Source: Salinisphaera sp. LB1
Lineage (GTDB): Bacteria; Pseudomonadota; Gammaproteobacteria; Nevskiales; Salinisphaeraceae
Length of the DNA stretch: 64,000 nucleotides
Direction of reading: 5' to 3'
Assembly (NCBI RefSeq): GCF_003177035.1
Contig: NZ_CP029488.1
Coordinates: forward strand, 3,162,001 to 3,226,000
In this document: positions 58,861 to 64,000 of the stretch, one piece after another
Position numbering within the stretch: the first letter of the stretch is position 1
How the letters are laid out: each line of letters begins with the position of its first letter
Notes under the pieces: model-generated
Seen by the model: the letters and a program-made list of their open reading frames with translations, nothing else
Database searches by the model: none
Told to the model about the DNA's origin: nothing
Made by a program: the position numbers and the translations under genes

Positions 58861-58992
58861 TGCGCTCCAGAATCAGTTCATGTTGCGGGTTTCGAGCGAT
58901 TGCCCGTGCCGGTCAAGGCGCGGATACGAGCCGTATCAGACCATGCGGCGAATGGCCCGCCGCATGGCGCGAAGAAGTGCCGAAATAGGGCG

Positions 58993-59616
58993 ATGAATTT
59001 GCGTTACAGGACACGAGTGGGCGGCTACACCACAGCGCTTGTCGTGCTGGGGCTATTGCTGGGATTGAGCGGCTGTGCCAGCAGTCCACCGACGCAATTC
59101 ATCGAACTCGACGCGCAGGCGCCCAAGGCCGCGAACATCGCTCACTCGGTCGGCATCGCGCCCATCACGATGGGGCGGGTGACCCTGCCGGCGAGTCTGG
59201 ACCGGCTGGCCCTGGTGCGTCGTACTGGTGCCAATCGGCTCGATGTGAGCCAGGTGGTGGAATGGGGGGGACCGCTGGATAGTCTGGTGCGACAAACCCT
59301 CGGTTCCGATCTGGCAGCCCGGCTCCCACGGCAGGCGTACATGCCATCCGATCAGATTCCGCCCGGTGCGCAGCAGGGTTTTCACTTTCTTGACGTGACA
59401 TGCCAGAGGTTTTCGGCCGGTGCGGACAATCGGGTGACACTGGTTGCCCACTGGAGTCTGGTCGACGGAAAAACGCGTCGTACGATGATTGCTAAAAGCG
59501 CGACGATCCATGTACAAGCGGCCACCGCCAGCGGCGCTGACATCGCCGCGGCGATGAGTCGCGCCCTGGCATTGTTAAGCGACCAGGTCGTCAGCTCACT
59601 CGCAAGGAAACAGTGA
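58993..59616 (+). CDS. pqiC: Paraquat-inducible lipoprotein PqiC
   Basis: A 207-residue lipoprotein of the YmbA/PqiC family, the outer-membrane partner of PqiAB. The lipobox LSGC follows LVVLGLLLGL (lipidated Cys near residue 25). Conserved pieces include VGIAPITMGRVTLPASLDRLALVRRTGANRLDV and W-x-x-L-x(3)-L (VEWGGPLDSLVRQTLGSDLAARL). The ATG at 58993 is chosen because the lipoprotein signal starts there; an upstream in-frame start at 58900 would precede it with polar residues. A perfect 9-base hairpin stem lies at 58941-58967 between pqiB and pqiC. Confidence 0.88.
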   Translation: MNLRYRTRVGGYTTALVVLGLLLGLSGCASSPPTQFIELDAQAPKAANIAHSVGIAPITMGRVTLPASLDRLALVRRTGANRLDVSQVVEWGGPLDSLVRQTLGSDLAARLPRQAYMPSDQIPPGAQQGFHFLDVTCQRFSAGADNRVTLVAHWSLVDGKTRRTMIAKSATIHVQAATASGADIAAAMSRALALLSDQVVSSLARKQ

Positions 59617-59763
59617 CATGATATCAACAGTGTCCAGTTAACCCGGGACGGTTCAACGGATCCATCTGCAGATCGACTGACTCGAGCGGGCTCATGAACA
59701 TTTACGTCCTGTCATCACAGTGCTGGAGCAGGAACGTGGTTTCTGGCTGGTCGGGTCCGGGTG

Positions 59764-62043
59764 TCAAAGGTTCGTTCGGCTCAGTCGTAGCGCATTGCTG
59801 ATTACCGACACCGACGAGAAACTCATGGCTGCTGCCGCGAGCATCGGCGACAGCAAGGTGCCGATCAGTGGATATAGGACGCCGGCGGCGACCGGCACGC
59901 CGGCGCCATTGTAGATAAATGCAAAGAACAGATTCTGTCGAATATTGCGCATGCTCTGTTCGGACAACCGGCGCGCCTTGGCGATGCCGCGCAGGTCGCC
60001 TTTTACCAGCGTGATGCGGGCGGACTCCATGGCCACGTCGGTGCCGGTGCCCATGGCGATGCCCACGTCGGCTTTGGCCAGCGCCGGCGCATCGTTCACG
60101 CCGTCGCCGGCCATGGCCACCTTGCGTCCTTCGCTCTGGAGTTTTTCCACCAGCGCATGCTTGTCTTCCGGCAAGGCGCCGGCATGGACCTCATCAATGT
60201 TCAATCGTTCAGCCACCGCCTGGGCGGTCTTTTCGTTGTCGCCGGTGAGCATGATGAGGCGCAAGCCTGCATCATGCAGAATGCGCACGGCCTCGTGGGT
60301 GGATTCCTTGATCGGGTCGGCGACGGCGACCGCGCCTATGAGAGCGCCGTCCACGGCAGCCAGCATCACGGTTTCACCCCGGGCACGGCGCTTGTCGACG
60401 ACATCGGACAGCGCCGCGGCGTCGATACCGTTGTCCTCCATCAAGCGGGCGTTGCCGATGAACACCGCGTGTCCGTCCACGGTGCCGCGGACCCCTTTAC
60501 CAGTGATGGAATCGAAATCTGTGACACGCCCCGGCTTGATGCCGCGCTCGGCTGCGCCGGCCACGATCGAGCGGGCCAGTGGATGTTCGCTGGCGTTTTC
60601 CAGCGAGGCGACCCATTGCAGTACGTCGGATTCCTGAAAGCCTGACGTGGTTTCTATCGCCACCAGCTTCGGTTTGCCTTCGGTGAGCGTGCCGGTCTTG
60701 TCGACCAGCAGCACGTCGACCTGCTCCATCAATTCCAGGGCTTCGGCATCGCGGATCAATACGCCTTCGCGGGCGCCGCGGCCCACGCCGACCATGACGG
60801 ACATGGGCGTGGCCAGGCCGAGCGCGCAAGGACAAGCGATAATCAGCACGGAGATCGCTGCCACCAACGCATAAGCCAGCGCCGGCGCGGGGCCGATCAA
60901 CGCCCAGACCACAAAGGCAATGATGGCAGCGACCACGACAGCCGGCACGAAGAGGCCGGCGACCTTGTCTGCTAGGCCCTGGATCGGCGCGCGCGAGCGT
61001 TGCGCCCGGGCGACCATGTCCACGATACGCGCCAGCACTGTATTCTCGCCGACGCGGGCCGCGCGCATCACGAAACTACCGGTCTGATTGACAGTTCCAC
61101 CCGTGACCGTATCGCCAACGCCCTTCTCCTGTGGGAGGGGCTCGCCGGTGATCATGGATTCGTCCAGCGTCGAGTGGCCCTCGATGATTTCGCCGTCCAC
61201 CGGGACTTTTTCCCCGGGCCGCACGCGCAGTCGGTCGTCGGCTTGTAGCGCGTCCACGGAAACTTCCTCTTCGTCGTCGCCACGACCGATCCGGCGGGCT
61301 GTGGGTGGCGCCAGGTCCAGTAAGGATTTCAATGCTTTTGACGTCTGCCCACGAGCGCGCGTCTCCAGGACCTGTCCGAGAAGTATCAGCGTAATAATCA
61401 CCGCTGCCGCCTCGAAATACAGCGGAGCGTGGCCGCCGGCGCTCTTGAAGGCCGCCGGCAAAAGATCGGGGAGAAGGAGGTCAAAGACGGAAAAGCCGTA
61501 GGCGGCCCCGACGCCAAGTGCAATGAGCGTCCACATGTTCGGACTGACATTGACGACGGATTTCCAGCCGCGCTGGAAGGCGAAGCCACCGCACCAGAGC
61601 ACGACCGGTGTAGCCAGCGCGAACTGGATCCAGCCGAAGGCGGCCCCCAGGAAATCGCGAATGCCCAGGCCCGGCACCATCTCGCCCATGGCCAGCAGCA
61701 GCACCGTGGCCGAGAGCGGCACGCTCAACCAGAAGCGTCGGCTCATGGCCTTGAACTCGCCGTCGTCTGTATCACTGGCAACGGTCATGGGTTCCAGGGT
61801 CATCCCGCATTTGGGACAATCGCCGGGCGTGTCCTGGATAATCTCGGGGTGCATGGGGCAGGTGTACTGCGTGCGGCGTTTGGGTGGGGTCGTGGCCTCC
61901 AACGTCATGCCACATTTGGGGCACTCACCGGGCTGGCCCTGCTTGACCTCCGGATGCATGGGACAGATGTAGAGCGCCGTTGGGCGAGATGGCGCCGGCT
62001 GTCGCAGCGGATCGGATCGATTCCGGACTTGAAGGCTGGTCAT
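59764..62043 (-). CDS. Heavy-metal (copper-type) P1B ATPase with two N-terminal heavy-metal-binding domains
   Basis: A 759-residue copper-exporting P-type ATPase. It opens with two HMBD-type metal sites ([24 protein letters not shown] and [26 protein letters not shown]). The core has the CPC motif ([20 protein letters not shown]), [12 protein letters not shown], the phosphatase [10 protein letters not shown] and the hinge [30 protein letters not shown]. The HMBD pair instead of GMxCxxC marks the CopB/CopA2-like bacterial group that often handles Cu+/Ag+. ATG at 62043 has GAGGA ahead and overlaps the stop of the NfeD-like gene upstream (ATGA). Confidence 0.92.
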   Translation of the reverse strand: MTSLQVRNRSDPLRQPAPSRPTALYICPMHPEVKQGQPGECPKCGMTLEATTPPKRRTQYTCPMHPEIIQDTPGDCPKCGMTLEPMTVASDTDDGEFKAMSRRFWLSVPLSATVLLLAMGEMVPGLGIRDFLGAAFGWIQFALATPVVLWCGGFAFQRGWKSVVNVSPNMWTLIALGVGAAYGFSVFDLLLPDLLPAAFKSAGGHAPLYFEAAAVIITLILLGQVLETRARGQTSKALKSLLDLAPPTARRIGRGDDEEEVSVDALQADDRLRVRPGEKVPVDGEIIEGHSTLDESMITGEPLPQEKGVGDTVTGGTVNQTGSFVMRAARVGENTVLARIVDMVARAQRSRAPIQGLADKVAGLFVPAVVVAAIIAFVVWALIGPAPALAYALVAAISVLIIACPCALGLATPMSVMVGVGRGAREGVLIRDAEALELMEQVDVLLVDKTGTLTEGKPKLVAIETTSGFQESDVLQWVASLENASEHPLARSIVAGAAERGIKPGRVTDFDSITGKGVRGTVDGHAVFIGNARLMEDNGIDAAALSDVVDKRRARGETVMLAAVDGALIGAVAVADPIKESTHEAVRILHDAGLRLIMLTGDNEKTAQAVAERLNIDEVHAGALPEDKHALVEKLQSEGRKVAMAGDGVNDAPALAKADVGIAMGTGTDVAMESARITLVKGDLRGIAKARRLSEQSMRNIRQNLFFAFIYNGAGVPVAAGVLYPLIGTLLSPMLAAAAMSFSSVSVISNALRLSRTNL

Positions 62044-62420
62044 CCCATGTGTCCTCGGCATGCTATGGATGCAGGTTGATCAAGGCGATCGCGACTCACA
62101 TGCACGACCAGGCCGTGACGTCCAATGACGATGATTTTGTCGCCATTGTGTAATGAATCGTCGTCCGAAGTGGCTTTCCACAGTTCGTCGTGGATTTGCA
62201 CCATCAGGGACCCGCCGTCACATTGGGTGACCTGGCCATGACGGTTTAGGAGCGATTCCGGCCCGGCCATGACGGGCCGCTGCATGCCGCGAAGCATGAT
62301 CCAATACAGCCACGCGGACACGGCCAATGCGGTCAGATAAAGCGGTATGGCCCAGACCAGCGGAAGTAGCCAGAACACCGGCAAGGCGAGCAATGGCAGA
62401 AACAGGATGATGTGACACAT
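62040..62420 (-). CDS. Small membrane protein with NfeD-like C-terminal domain
   Basis: A 126-residue protein with two N-terminal membrane helices ([39 protein letters not shown]) and a C-terminal beta-barrel-like region [48 protein letters not shown]. That region follows the G-x-V-x(7)-G-x-V-x-V-x-G-x-x-W-x-A pattern of NfeD OB-fold domains. It is translationally coupled to the copper ATPase (ATGA). Its role there is unknown; NfeD-like domains are usually linked to membrane protein quality control or stomatin-like partners. Confidence 0.75.
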   Translation of the reverse strand: MCHIILFLPLLALPVFWLLPLVWAIPLYLTALAVSAWLYWIMLRGMQRPVMAGPESLLNRHGQVTQCDGGSLMVQIHDELWKATSDDDSLHNGDKIIVIGRHGLVVHVSRDRLDQPASIACRGHMG

Positions 62421-62474
62421 GGGTCATCACCGGCGGCGCTGGGGCGATATCAAAGCCATCGCGATGGGCGCGTT

Positions 62475-62825
62475 TCAATCGGACAAATGCTTTTTCTTGT
62501 CCTGGAATTCCTCCTCGCCTATTTCCCCGCGCGCGTAGCGCTCCTTGAGAATATCGAGCGCCTTGTCGGGCTTGGGGCCCGTGTCCGAGTGACTCTGATG
62601 ACTGGCCATTCCCGTCAGCCACCGGACACTGAATGCCACCAATATGATCACGGCGCCGAAGAAGACAAGCATCATCAGTCCACCGAAAAACATTCCGCTC
62701 CAGCCTCCATTCCACATCATGCCGTGGCCATAGTAGTAACCATCCCCAGTCTGAGCCCAGGCCGGTGTAACCACGCTCGTAGCAACCGCCAGCGCGGTCG
62801 CCTGCAGTTTCTTGATCCCGGTCAT
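62475..62825 (-). CDS. SHOCT-domain exported/membrane protein
   Basis: A 116-residue protein with a signal peptide (LQATALAVATSVVTPAWA), a Gly/His/Tyr-rich segment (YYYGHGMMWNGGWSGMFFGG), a membrane helix (LMMLVFFGAVIILVAFSVRWL), and a C-terminal SHOCT motif (ALDILKERYARGEIGEEEFQDKKKHL). Similar short proteins flank copper P1B ATPases in gammaproteobacteria. ATG at 62825 is first of a three-gene operon with the NfeD-like protein and the ATPase. An FNR-type box lies 72 bases upstream. Confidence 0.85.
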   Translation of the reverse strand: MTGIKKLQATALAVATSVVTPAWAQTGDGYYYGHGMMWNGGWSGMFFGGLMMLVFFGAVIILVAFSVRWLTGMASHQSHSDTGPKPDKALDILKERYARGEIGEEEFQDKKKHLSD

Positions 62826-62889
62826 GGTTCCGCCCCAAAAGCTTCCTGGTTGATATGAATTGATTAAACCATGGCCACGAGGGGCGATC

Positions 62890-62903
62890 TTGATCTGAGT
62901 CAA
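62890..62903. promoter_or_regulatory. FNR/Anr/Dnr-type binding site upstream of the SHOCT-NfeD-ATPase operon
   Basis: TTGATCTGAGTCAA matches TTGAT-N4-GTCAA, a common variant of the FNR/Anr palindrome with one base off the perfect symmetry. It is centred 72 bases before the SHOCT start; a -41.5 position would give a leader of about 30 bases. Confidence 0.65.
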
Positions 62904-62973
62904 GCGAGGATAGCGGCCATCGGTGTGTCGATCTGCCGTGGCGTGGGGCACGTCGTCGTGCCTTCGGGACACT

Positions 62974-63931
62974 TCAATAGGGGCGAAACTCAGCCAGCCC
63001 GAGCCGGTTTTCAGCCCAAGCTGCGGTGGTGGCTGCGGCGCGGATGAGCCGGGGCAGGATAGAACGCAAGTCATAGCGGCGGTTGAACCGGTACTGGAAG
63101 TCGGCCAGATAGCGCGATGCGTACTTGGCAAACTTGAAGGCGTGGTAGGTGTCGGTAATCGCATTCTTGAGGTTGCCCCGCATGATGTTGACCCATCGAA
63201 ACTCGGGATGGCTGGCCGAGGCGCGGCCTGAGCCGGTGACGATCGCCAGATGACTCGCGACTTCCGCACGCAGCGCCCGAAACGCCGGCAGCCCGTCCGA
63301 TACGACCTGGGTGTCTGCCGTCAGCGCATCGTTGGCCCAGTCAGCCACCGCCTCGGATGTGAAGGGCATACAACAGATTACGACTTGATGCGGCTTGCCC
63401 TCGTCCACGGTCGAGACCGCCATGACGAACGGAATCTTGTTCGGCGATCCCCAGCCGTGTTGGCCGGGCTCAGCGGCTCGCTCGCCGCCCAGGTAGGCGT
63501 CATCGATCTCGACCCGACAACTGGCGCCTGGATTCACGCTCGACCATCACCTGCATCAGTTTCTGCTTGATCTGCCAGGCCGATCGGTAACTCACCCCGA
63601 GCTGGCGTCGCAACTCGAGTGCCGACACGTTGTTCTTGGCTTGGGTCATCCGATGCATGGCCAGAAACCAGGTCGTCAAGGGGAGTTTGGTCGAGGCGAA
63701 GATCGTACCGGACGTCACCGTCGTCTGATGTCGACACCGCTGGCACTGCCAGTGCGTGCGACCGGCGCGCTCGAACGTCGTATGCCGCCGGCCACGACAC
63801 GCCGGGCAAGCAAAGCCACTCGGCCAACGGTCGGCGGCTACGGCCTGCTCGCATTGCGCTTCGGTGCCATACCGTTGCATGAACCCGGGCATCGATAACC
63901 CCGGCTGCATCTGGACGCGATTCGTCGCCAT
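62974..63931 (-). pseudogene. IS1595-family transposase, frameshifted
   Basis: Two overlapping frames make one IS1595-type transposase. The upstream part (63931-63500) has the zinc-ribbon CPACRGRRHTTFERAGRTHWQCQRCRHQTTVTSGTIF and the helix-turn-helix KNNVSALELRRQLGVSYRSAWQIKQKLMQVM. The downstream part (from about 63535 to 62974) has VEIDDAYLGGE with the first catalytic Asp, VVSDGLPAF, and the ISXO2-like C-terminus. The frame change falls between SGR and VEIDD and fits a net shift of one base, for example loss of a TCGGG repeat. The insertion-sequence ends were not located; the right end would lie past 64000. Confidence 0.85.
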
Positions 63932-64000
63932 GACTTCTCTCCTCGGTTGTCATGGTCTTGATTATCCGGAGACGCTGGGTGATTTCCTGACCCAGCTGAG

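Noticed and set aside
62830-64000. Terminal inverted repeats of the IS1595 element
   Set aside because: The sequence past the transposase stop and the last 70 bases of the window do not match each other in inverted orientation; the right end probably lies outside.

Overview
The window is a high-GC bacterial chromosome segment. Its gene content (dsbB, rraA, uvrC-pgsA-tRNA-Gly-tRNA-Cys, sucAB-lpd, ruvCAB-ybgC-tolQRAB-pal-cpoB-queE-queC-tRNA-Lys, pqiABC) and their order point to a gammaproteobacterium. The base composition, the abundance of small exporters with regulators, and the mix of housekeeping and stress genes would fit a Salinisphaera- or Halomonas-like lineage, but the genus is an inference.

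Layout. 1-5.4 kb: a truncated exported protein, dsbB, rraA, a family-5-type uracil-DNA glycosylase gene split by a 280-bp element with long terminal inverted repeats, uvrC, pgsA and two tRNAs with a clear promoter and terminators. 5.6-10.5 kb: accessory genes made of regulator/effector pairs (EamA exporter/LysR, GlxA-type AraC regulator/DJ-1 hydrolase), a decayed SGNH hydrolase and a GNAT acetyltransferase. 11.1-14.9 kb: a compact membrane-lipid locus with a DUF962/Mpo1-like protein, a PEMT-like methyltransferase, a membrane-anchored class III aminotransferase and a phosphatidylserine-decarboxylase-like enzyme. 15-26.5 kb: exporters with MarR, AraC, MocR and LysR regulators, a sarcosine-oxidase-like flavoenzyme, and scraps of decayed genes. 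26.6-36.9 kb: tRNA-Leu, a MaoC-like hydratase, galU, the 2-oxoglutarate dehydrogenase operon and kup. 37-47.3 kb: yebC, a second ~275-bp terminal-inverted-repeat element that runs into the 5' end of ruvC, then ruvCAB, the complete Tol-Pal operon and queE/queC, ending at tRNA-Lys. 47.3-64 kb: an integrase remnant abutting tRNA-Lys, quinol-type nitric oxide reductase, a proton-pumping P-type ATPase, a phosphate acyltransferase, pqiABC, a copper-type P-type ATPase operon, and a frameshifted IS1595-family element at the edge.

How it fits together. Three FNR/Anr/Dnr-type palindromes (51157, 55560, 62890) lie upstream of norB, the phosphate acyltransferase and the SHOCT-NfeD-copA operon. The last 15 kb therefore looks like an oxygen- or NO-responsive regulon grouped beside a tRNA integration site. 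The most unusual sequence features are the two structured inverted-repeat elements. They have nearly the same length and the same multi-arm layout but unrelated termini. One has broken a DNA repair gene and the other abuts a DNA repair operon and appears to supply its first start codon.
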